The notes: generated by a model from the sequence alone, not told the origin. 14,211 bases of DNA from Bacillota bacterium (GCA_023443315.1 JAEZVA010000061.1:1-14211), one strand, 5' to 3'. Positions 6,554 through 13,972 are shown, counted from the first letter of the stretch. Numbers and translations are program-made.

Positions 6554-8155
6554 ATGGCACAAGCAAAAACAAAGGCCGCCGAAAAGGCAGCCCGGACAAA
6601 AAGCACAACCAAAAGAGCCGCAAAAAAGCCCGCGTCCCCTGCCAAAAAGGCGGCGGCAACCAAAGCGCCTACAAAGCCACAGTCATCGGCAAAGCCAAAA
6701 AAGAGTGTAAAAAACAATGACCTAAAGATACTATTCTGCACAAGCGAGGCGCAGCCGTATATTGCGTCCGGCGGACTTGCCGACGTTGCGGGCGCACTGC
6801 CCCCTGCACTTGTGGCAAACGGCGTGGATTGCCGTGTGGTGCTGCCGCTGTATGGCAGCATGAAGCAGGAACTACGCGACACGCTGACCTTCGTAACCAG
6901 CTTTGAGGTGAACCTTTCGTGGCGCAAGCAGTACTGCGGTATCTTTACGGCGCGGCACGGCGGCGTTACCTACTACCTAATAGACAACGAATACTACTTT
7001 AAGCGCGACGCGCTGTACGGCTATATGGACGACGGCGAGCGCTTTGCGTTTTTCTCAAAAGCGGTGGTGGACATGGTTCGCCACATCGATTTTATCCCCG
7101 ACATCCTACACCTAAACGACTGGCAGACCGCCCTTTGTGCGGTGTACCTTAACCTTGAGTACCGTGGCTTAGAGCAATACCGGGATATCAAAACCCTGTT
7201 TACCATCCACAACATCCAGTATCAGGGTGTGTATAATAAAATGACGCTGGGCGATGTGTTTGGCATCGACACGAAGGATGAGCGCATTTTGGAGTTTGAC
7301 GGCAACCTAAACCTGATGAAGGCAGCCATCGAGCTTTGCGACCATGTAAGCACCGTCAGCCCCACCTACGCGCAGGAGATTATGAACCCGTGGTTTGCGC
7401 ACGGGTTGGACTGCTTTTTGCAGGCGCGTTCCTTCAAGCTTTCCGGCATTTTGAACGGGCTGGATACCGACCGATTTAACCCCGTGACCGACCCGATGAT
7501 CTACGAAAACTTTGACGCGACCTCGCTTGAGAATAAAGAACACAACAAACAGCGACTTTTGGATGCGCTGCCCCTCCCCCATTGCGACAACACGCCGCTT
7601 ATCGCCATCATCACCCGCCTTGTGGCGCACAAGGGTCTTGATTTGGTGCGTTATGTGTTTGAGGATATGGTGCATATGGGCAACCAGTTTGTAATACTGG
7701 GCACAGGCGAGCACCAGTACGAGGAGTTCTTTCACACCATGCAGGCAAAGTACCCCGATCGGGTTCGGTTTATTGCGGGCTTTCTGCCCGACCTAGCCCA
7801 AAAGATCTATGCGGGAGCGGATCTGTTCTTAATGCCGTCAAAAAGCGAGCCGTGCGGGCTGGCACAGATGATTGCCGCGCGTTACGGCACCATCCCCATC
7901 GTGCGCGAAACGGGCGGACTACGCGACACCATCCGCGATTTTGGCGAGGGCGGAAACGGCTTTACGTTTAAGACCTATAACGCGCATGATATGCTGGGCG
8001 CGGTGGTTCGCGCAAGAGACTGCTACCTAAACAAAGAGGCATGGCTCGCGGTGCAACAAAACGCGATGGCAAGCGACTTTACCTGGGGTAAGTCGGCAAA
8101 GGAGTATGAGGCGTTGTACAACGGTTTACAACGCGGGGAGCCTTCAAACCCATAA
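6554..8155 (+). CDS. glgA: Glycogen synthase GlgA (GT5) with a basic Lys/Ala-rich N-terminal tail
   Basis: This is an ADP-glucose-dependent GT5 glycogen synthase of 533 residues that extends alpha-1,4 glucan chains. The catalytic part begins at residue 57 (LKILFCTSEAQPYI), followed by SGGLADVAGALP (72-83), HLNDWQTAL (186-194), TIHNIQYQG (217-225), NGLDTDRFNP (301-310), RLVAHKG (355-361), and the C-terminal nucleotide-sugar motif SEPCGLAQ (431-438, Glu432) followed by TGGLRDT. Two features stand out. Residues 1-53 form a tail of about 14 Lys, 2 Arg, 15 Ala and 1 Glu with AAKKP/AKKA repeats, absent from usual synthases of about 480 residues. The KTGG Lys that contacts ADP-glucose in Escherichia coli (Lys15) is Ala71 here. 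The start follows AGGAGGAG (6539-6546) by 7 nt, so the tail is within the translated gene. It is the last gene of the glg operon. Confidence 0.96.
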   Translation: MAQAKTKAAEKAARTKSTTKRAAKKPASPAKKAAATKAPTKPQSSAKPKKSVKNNDLKILFCTSEAQPYIASGGLADVAGALPPALVANGVDCRVVLPLYGSMKQELRDTLTFVTSFEVNLSWRKQYCGIFTARHGGVTYYLIDNEYYFKRDALYGYMDDGERFAFFSKAVVDMVRHIDFIPDILHLNDWQTALCAVYLNLEYRGLEQYRDIKTLFTIHNIQYQGVYNKMTLGDVFGIDTKDERILEFDGNLNLMKAAIELCDHVSTVSPTYAQEIMNPWFAHGLDCFLQARSFKLSGILNGLDTDRFNPVTDPMIYENFDATSLENKEHNKQRLLDALPLPHCDNTPLIAIITRLVAHKGLDLVRYVFEDMVHMGNQFVILGTGEHQYEEFFHTMQAKYPDRVRFIAGFLPDLAQKIYAGADLFLMPSKSEPCGLAQMIAARYGTIPIVRETGGLRDTIRDFGEGGNGFTFKTYNAHDMLGAVVRARDCYLNKEAWLAVQQNAMASDFTWGKSAKEYEALYNGLQRGEPSNP

Positions 8156-8188
8156 ATGCACCCATGATATTTAGATGTTACAAACCAA

Positions 8189-8230
8189 AAGCGGACGTTT
8201 CGACTTAAGAAACGTCCGCTTCTATTTTTA
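8189..8230 (+). terminator. Terminator of the glg operon
   Basis: The stem 8189-8201 (AAGCGGACGTTTC) pairs perfectly with 8209-8221 (GAAACGTCCGCTT), 13 bp around a 7-nt loop. The T-rich sequence TTCTATTTTTA follows. It starts 33 nt after the glgA stop, where glgP would follow in Bacillus subtilis, so the operon ends here without a phosphorylase gene. Confidence 0.9.
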
Positions 8231-8461
8231 TGTGGACAACACTCCTTCAAAATGTTTCGGGCGCACCCTGCCGTGTGCATGAATAGTATATATTGTCTGC
8301 TGAATCAAATAAAAACGGCATAGTATTAGGCGGTGCTGTTTTTTATTCTACAGCTAATTGGCATAAAGCCGCATCAATTGTGCCGACGCAATGCTTGCGC
8401 GAGCGGCTTGGTGCAAGACCCATTTACCCGGCGTCAGGCCGAGGAGGAGTGATAACCAAAG
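8231..8461 (+). promoter_or_regulatory. Leader/control region of the capEFG cassette, no gene seen
   Basis: No gene and no clearly scoring sigma-A promoter is visible. Features are a possible second terminator (8311-8344); a hairpin at 8382-8407 with CGCAA/TTGCG inside GCCG/CGGC; and the capE ribosome site GAGGAGGAG (8441-8449). The hairpin lies about 35 nt before that ribosome site. Transcription of the cassette must begin in this region or by read-through from glgA. Confidence 0.45.
8311..8344 (+). terminator. Possible second terminator before the cap cassette
   Basis: AAAAACGGCA (8311-8320) can pair with TGCTGTTTTT (8334-8343) through 10 pairs, one of them G-U, around a 13-nt loop. The 3' arm runs directly into a run of six T. 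The stem is A-U rich and the loop long, so it would be weak; it may be a backup terminator for the glg operon. Confidence 0.35.
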
Positions 8462-9481
8462 ATGTTTTGTAATAAAACACTGTTGATAACCGGGGGCACC
8501 GGTTCGTTTGGCAACGCGGTGCTCGACCGTTTTCTCCCCACCGAGATTGGGGAAATACGCATCTTTTCGCGGGACGAAAAAAAGCAAGACGATATGCGCA
8601 GGCAGTACAAGGACAAACGCCTGCGGTTTTTAATCGGCGACGTGCGCGACAAAGACAGCGTAAAGAGCGCCGTACAGGGTGTAAATTTTATCTTTCATGC
8701 CGCCGCGCTCAAGCAGGTGCCAAGCTGCGAGTTCTTTCCGCTCGAGGCGGTAAAGACCAATGTGCTGGGCACCGACAACCTGCTCTCCTGCGCAATTGAG
8801 GCGGAAGTCGAGAAGGTGGTCTGCCTTTCTACCGACAAGGCGGTGTATCCCATCAACGCAATGGGCACCTCCAAGGCGTTAATGGAAAAGATTATGCTCG
8901 CACGCGCGCGCGCCGCAGGTCACGCAAATACGCTAATCTGCGCCACCCGCTACGGCAATGTCATGGCGTCGCGCGGCTCGGTGATTCCGCTTTTTATCGA
9001 CCAGATTAAGGCGGGGCTGCCGCTCACCATCACCGACGAGGGCATGACACGGTTTTTGATGGATTTAGAGGAAGCGGTGGAGCTGGTGCTGTTTGCGTTT
9101 GAAAATGCAAGCCCCGGGGACATCATTGTAAAAAAATCCCCCGCCGCAACAATACGCACCGTTGCCCAAGGGCTGTGCGAACTGTTTGGTGTGCCATGCA
9201 ACATCCATCACATCGGCATTCGCCTTGGAGAAAAGCTGCACGAGACCTTGCTCACGCGCGAGGAGAGCGCACGAGCCGTGGATATGGGCAGCTTTTACCG
9301 TGTTCCCGCAGAGAATGGCGACCTAAACTACGCAAAATACTTTACCCACGGCGACGGCGGACTGGGCGTACCTGTAGAATATACCTCCGAAAACACCGAG
9401 CGGTTGGATGTAGCGGGGGTAATACAGAAGCTTTTAAACTGCAAGTACGTCACAAACGAATTGAAGGAGTGGGCGGTATGA
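8462..9481 (+). CDS. capE: UDP-N-acetylglucosamine 4,6-dehydratase/5-epimerase (CapE/FnlA-like)
   Basis: This 339-residue extended short-chain dehydrogenase matches Staphylococcus CapE (about 342 residues). It opens the UDP-L-FucNAc pathway by 4,6-dehydration and C5 epimerisation of UDP-GlcNAc. The NAD(P)-binding loop is TGGTGSFGNAV (10-20), followed by FSRDEKKQDDM (35-45), where the family has its cofactor-binding arm, then GDVRD (59-63), HAAALKQVPSCE (79-90) and KTNVLGTDNL. The catalytic region is LSTDKAVYPINAMGTSK (122-138). Met134-x-x-x-Lys138 replaces the usual Tyr-x-x-x-Lys, as is normal for CapE-type dehydratases. The start is fixed by an in-frame TAA at 8453-8455; the GAGGAGGAG ribosome site lies about 12 nt upstream, rather far. 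The last codons overlap the start of capF by 4 nt (ATGA), indicating coupled translation. The family match is firm. Confidence 0.94.
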   Translation: MFCNKTLLITGGTGSFGNAVLDRFLPTEIGEIRIFSRDEKKQDDMRRQYKDKRLRFLIGDVRDKDSVKSAVQGVNFIFHAAALKQVPSCEFFPLEAVKTNVLGTDNLLSCAIEAEVEKVVCLSTDKAVYPINAMGTSKALMEKIMLARARAAGHANTLICATRYGNVMASRGSVIPLFIDQIKAGLPLTITDEGMTRFLMDLEEAVELVLFAFENASPGDIIVKKSPAATIRTVAQGLCELFGVPCNIHHIGIRLGEKLHETLLTREESARAVDMGSFYRVPAENGDLNYAKYFTHGDGGLGVPVEYTSENTERLDVAGVIQKLLNCKYVTNELKEWAV

Positions 9482-10581
9482 AGGTGCTCGTAACGGGCAG
9501 CGAGGGGTTTGTAGGCAAAAACCTGTGTGCTTCGCTGCGCACGCAAAGCGATGTGACGGTGTACGGGTACGATAAGGACAGCGAGCCTGACGCCCTGCCA
9601 AAGCTTACCGCAGACTGCGATTTTGTGTTTCATCTTGCGGGGGTCAACCGCCCAGACGACACCTCGCAATTTGCGCAGAACTTCAGCATTACCTCGTATC
9701 TGACAGACTGCTTAAGGCAAAACAACAACCCCGCGCCGATTGTGTTCGCGTCCTCTGTTCAGGCGCAATGCGACAATCCGTACGGGCAGAGTAAGCGCGA
9801 GGCGGAACGTCTGCTGCTTGAATACGGGCAGCAATGCAGCACGAAGGTACTTGTGTATCGCTTAAGTAACGTGTTTGGCAAGTGGTGCCGCCCACAATAC
9901 AACAGCGTGGTAGCCACATTCTGCGACGCAGCGGCATATGGGCGTGTGCTCCCCATCAACGACCCCGACGCGATGGTGCGGCTCGTGTATATCGACGACG
10001 TGGTAGATGAGTTTTTGCGCGTACTGCAGGCGCACGATGAGATGCCTTCCGACATCTATGCAGTTAAGCCCACCACGGCGGTAACGGTGGGCTGGCTTGC
10101 GTGCCGAATTGCGGGGTTTGCCGCCGAGCGCACCACCCTGTGCACGCCCGATGTGGCAGACCCGCTTATCAAAAAGCTGTACAGCACCTATCTAACCTAT
10201 CTTCCTGCAGAAAAGCTTATTTACCCGCTAACGGCGCACTCAGATGACCGTGGCGCGTTTTATGAGTTTATGCGTCTAAAAAACGACGGACAGATATCGG
10301 TTAACCGCATTGCGCCACATGCCAGTAAGGGCGGGCATTACCACCACACCAAGGCGGAAAAGTTTTTAACGGTAAGCGGTGTAGGCGAGGTACGGTTAGC
10401 CCCTTTACACGGCGGCGAGCGGATTGTTCTGCCGGTAGACGGGCGACAATGCACGGTTGTGGATATCCCGCCCGGGTACGTCCACTGGATTGTTAACACG
10501 GGCGACACCGAGCTTGTGACCGTGATATGGGCAAACGAGTGGTTTTGCTCGGAGCACACCGACACCTTCCTGCCGGATTAA
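9478..10581 (+). CDS. capF: UDP-2-acetamido-2,6-dideoxy-hexulose C3-epimerase/C4-reductase (CapF-like)
   Basis: This 367-residue two-domain protein matches CapF (369 residues in Staphylococcus). The N-terminal Rossmann domain has the loop VTGSEGFVGKN (5-15), FHLAGVNRP (51-59), ASSVQAQ (91-97) and a Tyr102-GQS-Lys106 catalytic pair. The C-terminal cupin begins about residue 250 with SDDRGAFYEFMR and carries the His-rich metal site GGHYHHTKAEKF (285-296, His287, His289 and His290) and PPGYVHWIVN (331-340). In the studied enzyme the cupin epimerises C3 of the CapE product and the Rossmann domain reduces C4 with NADPH, giving UDP-N-acetyl-L-pneumosamine. The ATG at 9478 overlaps the capE stop and follows AAGGAG (9464-9469) by 8 nt. 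An in-frame frame extends further upstream inside capE, but it is not part of the protein. Confidence 0.94.
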   Translation: MKVLVTGSEGFVGKNLCASLRTQSDVTVYGYDKDSEPDALPKLTADCDFVFHLAGVNRPDDTSQFAQNFSITSYLTDCLRQNNNPAPIVFASSVQAQCDNPYGQSKREAERLLLEYGQQCSTKVLVYRLSNVFGKWCRPQYNSVVATFCDAAAYGRVLPINDPDAMVRLVYIDDVVDEFLRVLQAHDEMPSDIYAVKPTTAVTVGWLACRIAGFAAERTTLCTPDVADPLIKKLYSTYLTYLPAEKLIYPLTAHSDDRGAFYEFMRLKNDGQISVNRIAPHASKGGHYHHTKAEKFLTVSGVGEVRLAPLHGGERIVLPVDGRQCTVVDIPPGYVHWIVNTGDTELVTVIWANEWFCSEHTDTFLPD

Positions 10582-10622
10582 AGGAACGACTAAATAAAAC
10601 CACAAGCAAAGGGGGGCTTGTT

Positions 10623-11747
10623 ATGCACAGGCTAAAGGTAATGACGATAGTGGGCACACGACCCGAGATCATCCGGCTGAGCGCGTGCATCAAGGCGTGT
10701 GACCGCTCATTCGACCACCTGCTGGTGCACACCGGGCAAAACTGGGATTACACGCTAAACCGCATCTTTTTTGAGGAACTGGGTATCCGCGAACCGGATT
10801 ACTGCCTTGACTGCGCGTCTGATAGCTTAGGCAGGACGATGGGCAATATCCTTGCATCCTCCTATGACGTGCTGGAAAGGGAGCGTCCCGACGCGCTGCT
10901 TGTGCTAGGAGACACCAATTCAGCACTTTCCGCCATCTCGGCAAAGCGGCTGAAGGTGCCCATCTTTCACATGGAGGCAGGCAACCGCTGTTTTGACTTT
11001 AACGTGCCGGAGGAGATTAACCGCCGCATCGTCGACCACATCGCGGACATAAATCTCCCCTACACCGAGCACTCGAGACGCTACCTGCTGCAGGAGGGGC
11101 TACCCCCCGACCGAGTTTTTGTTACCGGCTCCCCCTTGCCGGAGGTGCTAGCAGGCTGCCTTGACCGCATCCAGCAGAGCGATGTGCTTGCGCGTCTCTC
11201 TCTTACGCCGCAGGGCTACTTTTTGCTCAGCGCCCATCGGGAGGAGAACATCGACGACGAGCAGACCTTTTTGTCGCTGATGAACGCGGTAAACGCCATT
11301 GCCGATAGGTACCAGCTGCCCGTTGTTTACTCGGCGCACCCGCGCAGCGTAAAGGCGATTGAGCGGCGTGGGTTTGCGTTCCATCCGCTCGTGCGTCCGC
11401 TAACGCCCTTCGGTCTGCTTGACTACTGCCAGTTGCAGCTGCACGCGCGGTGCGTTTTGTCAGACAGCGGCACCCTTTCGGAGGAAAGCGCCATCCTTGG
11501 CTTTCCGGCGGTGCTCATCCGCACCAGCACCGAACGCCCTGAGGCTCTGGATAAGGGCACAATCATACTCGGCGGCATTGCCGAGCGGGATATCATGCAG
11601 GGCATCGAGCTAGCCACTGCGCAGTATGGCGCCGCACCGCCCATACCCGATTATCAGGACAGTAACGTATCGGGCAAGGTGGTAAGGCTGATTCAAAGCT
11701 ACACCCACATCATCAACCGCAACACGTGGCACAAACGGGAGGGATGA
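10623..11747 (+). CDS. capG: Non-hydrolysing UDP-HexNAc 2-epimerase of the CapG/FnlC type
   Basis: This 374-residue protein belongs to the non-hydrolysing UDP-GlcNAc 2-epimerase superfamily (GT-B fold). It is placed in the CapG/FnlC branch by its motifs and neighbours. Visible are VGTRPEIIRLS (10-20), VHTGQNWDYTLN (35-46), LGDTNS (95-100), HMEAGNRCFDFNVPEEINR (116-134), LLSAHREENID (201-211), SDSGTLSEESAILGFP and STERPEALDKG. It should invert C2 of the CapF product to give UDP-N-acetyl-L-fucosamine. WecB-type enzymes act on UDP-GlcNAc to give UDP-ManNAc, but the GNRCFD signature and the capEF context favour CapG. The start at 10623 follows AAAGGGGGG (10608-10616) by 6 nt, 41 nt after capF. 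The next gene begins 3 nt after its stop. Confidence 0.93.
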   Translation: MHRLKVMTIVGTRPEIIRLSACIKACDRSFDHLLVHTGQNWDYTLNRIFFEELGIREPDYCLDCASDSLGRTMGNILASSYDVLERERPDALLVLGDTNSALSAISAKRLKVPIFHMEAGNRCFDFNVPEEINRRIVDHIADINLPYTEHSRRYLLQEGLPPDRVFVTGSPLPEVLAGCLDRIQQSDVLARLSLTPQGYFLLSAHREENIDDEQTFLSLMNAVNAIADRYQLPVVYSAHPRSVKAIERRGFAFHPLVRPLTPFGLLDYCQLQLHARCVLSDSGTLSEESAILGFPAVLIRTSTERPEALDKGTIILGGIAERDIMQGIELATAQYGAAPPIPDYQDSNVSGKVVRLIQSYTHIINRNTWHKREG

Positions 11748-11750
11748 CCG

Positions 11751-12605
11751 ATGAGCAACATTGCACACACGCTACTGCTCTTTGTAAGGGAGCAACAGCG
11801 TGCGCAGGACCTTGTGCTGATTGGCACCTGCCTGCATTCACTCGAGGCAGGCGGGTTCAGACCCGTGGTGGTGTACAACCAGGGCTGCCTAAGCAACGAG
11901 CAGGCTCTTGCGCAGCTAAGTCCCTTTAATCTCGAGTTTCACCTGATTGGCAAGGGGGAAAACACGGGTACGTCGGTGGGCAGGCAGGCGTGCTTTGAAT
12001 ATATCTGGCACAACCTTCCCGATGTGGCGTATATCACCGAGCTGCACCCCGACATGCTTTTTACCCCCCATTGGGCGGATGTTCTCGCCGCCTACCTCGA
12101 CCAAACCGACGAGCCGATGGTAAGCAGCGGCATCGTCAACCGCAGCGGGGCCTTGCCGTTTGCCGACCGCTCTGCCGTCCTGCCCGAACAAGGCAAGCTC
12201 AGCGCAGAGTTTTTGGAGGGTCTTTGCGAAGACCGAGTTGTTCACGGCTTTAACAACCCGTGTATGCACCGCTCGCACGCGTTGCGGTCTACTGGAGGCT
12301 ACAACCCGTTGTTTTTAACGGGGATGTCCTGCTTTGAGGACGACAGCATGCTGCTAGGCTACTATTACTATTGTGGGACCCGTTCGGGATGGCGACCAAA
12401 GGTGAACCTAAACGCGATGGTTTACCACGCAACCGCAAGCCAATGGGTTGGGCTGGGGTACAACCAGATGGACAACTTTAACGGTCTGGTGCGCCAGTAC
12501 GGGGCAATGGGTCTAAAGCATTTAAGCGAGCTGCACCAAAGCTCGTGGCACCGAAACTTCTTTTATGGGCGGTACGAGCAGCTGGCAGCATCTGAGGGTG
12601 GTTGA
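11751..12605 (+). CDS. Putative GT-A (GT2-like) glycosyltransferase
   Basis: This 284-residue protein has no signal peptide or membrane helix. It looks like an inverting GT-A glycosyltransferase related to family 2. The core features are a GRQACFEYIW helix (78-87); YITELHPDMLFTPHW (94-108), where HPD replaces the usual DxD of the metal and nucleotide-sugar site; NNPCMHRSHALRSTGGYNPLF (168-188, acceptor side); FEDDSM (195-200), the expected catalytic acidic motif; and VYHATASQW (224-232). A Tyr-rich LLGYYYYCG follows the acidic motif. It starts 3 nt after capG, with GGGAGGG (11737-11743) overlapping the end of capG, so it is co-translated with the sugar-nucleotide genes. The best guess is that it transfers L-FucNAc. 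The acceptor (polysaccharide, teichoic acid or protein) cannot be told. I do not recognise a named homologue. Confidence 0.8.
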   Translation: MSNIAHTLLLFVREQQRAQDLVLIGTCLHSLEAGGFRPVVVYNQGCLSNEQALAQLSPFNLEFHLIGKGENTGTSVGRQACFEYIWHNLPDVAYITELHPDMLFTPHWADVLAAYLDQTDEPMVSSGIVNRSGALPFADRSAVLPEQGKLSAEFLEGLCEDRVVHGFNNPCMHRSHALRSTGGYNPLFLTGMSCFEDDSMLLGYYYYCGTRSGWRPKVNLNAMVYHATASQWVGLGYNQMDNFNGLVRQYGAMGLKHLSELHQSSWHRNFFYGRYEQLAASEGG

Positions 12606-12701
12606 TGGGGTGCTCCTAGGCGTATCGCAGTTCGCTATAATACGAAAACTTTGTTAAACATAGTGCTGCGTATGACAAGCTCTTATCTACATAGCAAACA
12701 C

Positions 12702-12730
12702 AAAAAGGGCGGGAAAAAACATCCCGCCCT
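12702..12730 (-). terminator. Terminator of acpP in the convergent spacer
   Basis: AGGGCGGGA (12706-12714) pairs perfectly with TCCCGCCCT (12722-12730) around a 7-nt A-rich loop. Read on the minus strand the stem ends in TTTTTG (plus 12702-12706 is AAAAA), as for a transcript coming from acpP. The plus-strand side is followed by CAAAAG, so it is not a good terminator for the glycosyltransferase transcript. The rest of 12606-12766 holds nothing clear. Confidence 0.85.
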
Positions 12731-12766
12731 CAAAAGACATTATACGGTTTTATAAAGCCGGTAGCA

Positions 12767-12994
12767 TTAAACCTCGGCTTCGATATACTTCACGATATCC
12801 CCGACCGATTTGATGTTTTCTACCTGCTCGTCGGGAATTTCAATGTCAAATTCCTCTTCAAGGCTCATCACAAGGTCAACAACATCCAGCGAGTCGGCAC
12901 CCAGATCATCAAGAATGCTTGCCTCCATGGTGACAACATCCTCTTCTAGATCCAGCTGGTCGCAGATAATCTGCCTTACCTTTTCAAATACCAT
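12767..12994 (-). CDS. acpP: Acyl carrier protein
   Basis: This 75-residue acidic protein is the acyl carrier protein of type II fatty-acid synthesis. It carries growing acyl chains on a phosphopantetheine arm. The attachment serine is Ser35 in GADSLDVVDLVMSLEEEF, the classic DSL motif. The following acidic helix (EEEFDIEIPDEQ, 46-57) is the docking surface for Fab enzymes. An AGGAGG ribosome site (13003-13008 on the plus strand) lies 8 nt before the ATG. It is downstream of accA on the same strand, 157 nt away, so it may be the last gene of the fatty-acid operon or have its own promoter. Its terminator follows at 12702-12730. Length and motif are standard. Confidence 0.97.
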   Translation of the reverse strand: MVFEKVRQIICDQLDLEEDVVTMEASILDDLGADSLDVVDLVMSLEEEFDIEIPDEQVENIKSVGDIVKYIEAEV

Positions 12995-13151
12995 ATCAGT
13001 GTCCTCCTAAGTTTAATATAATTGACAAGCACATGCAAATCGGCAAGCGTCTGCCACTCGTAAAATGGTGCATTTGCTTTTATCGCCAAAACCGAGCTGT
13101 GAGTTTTATTTGCAGGTCAGTTGTTGTGGTTAAAAACTCGGCAAAAATCAA
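12995..13151 (-). other. Spacer between accA and acpP
   Basis: This spacer has no coding frame with a ribosome site. Read on the minus strand, no terminator follows accA. A weak candidate promoter for acpP is TTGCAT, 17 nt, TAAACT just before the AGGAGG; the TAAACT would leave almost no leader, so I doubt it. GAGTTTT and AAAACTC can pair across about 20 nt near 13100-13140. Confidence 0.3.
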
Positions 13152-13955
13152 TCATTCTGTGTACAGCCCGATTTTTCTATACTTATAATACCTATTTGCA
13201 AGCAAACTATCAAGACTTATTTCAGAAAAATTTTTAAGGGCGTTTTTAAGGTAGCGTTTAATCTCGTTTGCCGCCAAAACCGGGTCGTTGTGCGCGCCTC
13301 CCTCCGGCTCTTTTATGATATGCTCGCACACACCGAGCTTAAGCATATCTTCCGCAGTAATTTTTAGAATATTCGCCGCCTCCCGCTCGCGCGTGGGGTC
13401 CTTCCATAGTATGCTCGCAAATCCCCTTGGTGATATTACCGAGTAAACTGCGTTCTCCATTACCGCAAGCTCGTCGCACACACCAAGCGCAAGCGCCCCG
13501 CCGCTGCCGCCCTCGCCCAGCACCACCGAGATGATTGGGGTTTTTAGCTGCGAAAGCTCAAACAGGTTTCTTGCAATCGCCTCGCCCTGCCCGCGCTCCT
13601 CCGCCTCCACGCCACAGAACGCGCCGGGGGTATCGATAAAAAAGAGTACGGGTCGGTGGAATTTTTCTGCCTGACGGGCAAGCCGCAGTGCCTTGCGGTA
13701 GCCCTCGGGGTGCGCCATGGCAAAGTTCGCTTTTTTGTTTTCTTCGAGATTTCGCCCCTTCACCTGACCAATCACCGTGACGGGTACCTCGTCCAAAAAC
13801 GCGATGCCGCCCAGCAGTGCGCTGTCGTCACCGTACAGGCGGTCGCCATGCAGCGGGGTAAAGCCGTCAAAGATCAGTTCAAAATATTCGGGGACTGTGG
13901 GACGACCCTGCTTGCGCACGATCTCAATCCGCTCCCATGCCGTTAAGCCTGCCAT
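13152..13955 (-). CDS. accA: Acetyl-CoA carboxylase carboxyltransferase subunit alpha
   Basis: This 267-residue protein is the alpha half of the carboxyltransferase, which moves CO2 from biotin to acetyl-CoA to make malonyl-CoA. The crotonase-like fold is marked by WERIEIVRKQGRPTVPEY (7-24), HGDRLYGDD (36-44), HPEGYRKALRL (82-92), FIDTPGAFCGVEAEERGQ (106-123), the oxyanion-type GEGGSGGALAL (147-157), and YSVISPRGFASILWKD (171-186) near the biotin-carboxybiotin site. It lacks most of the long N-terminal helix of Escherichia coli AccA (319 residues), as is common in Clostridia. The ATG at 13955 lies 17 nt after the accD stop; the ribosome site AAGGGGGCGGG overlaps that stop codon, pointing to coupled translation of the two subunits, which work together in one complex. 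Confidence 0.97.
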   Translation of the reverse strand: MAGLTAWERIEIVRKQGRPTVPEYFELIFDGFTPLHGDRLYGDDSALLGGIAFLDEVPVTVIGQVKGRNLEENKKANFAMAHPEGYRKALRLARQAEKFHRPVLFFIDTPGAFCGVEAEERGQGEAIARNLFELSQLKTPIISVVLGEGGSGGALALGVCDELAVMENAVYSVISPRGFASILWKDPTREREAANILKITAEDMLKLGVCEHIIKEPEGGAHNDPVLAANEIKRYLKNALKNFSEISLDSLLANRYYKYRKIGLYTE

Positions 13956-13972
13956 ACGTTTTGCCCGCCCCC

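Noticed and set aside
8319..8328. CATAGTATTA as a sporulation sigma-E or sigma-K -10 element before capE
   Set aside because: The match to CATAnnnTA is loose and no fitting -35 lies at the right distance. It also falls inside the possible second terminator.
9175..9477. N-terminal extension of capF inside capE
   Set aside because: It is an out-of-frame reading of capE. ATG 9478 with AAGGAG and the Rossmann motif immediately after it is the real start.
12629..12645. TATAAT near 12636 as a promoter in the convergent spacer
   Set aside because: There is no -35 element at 16-18 nt upstream and no plus-strand gene downstream for it to serve.
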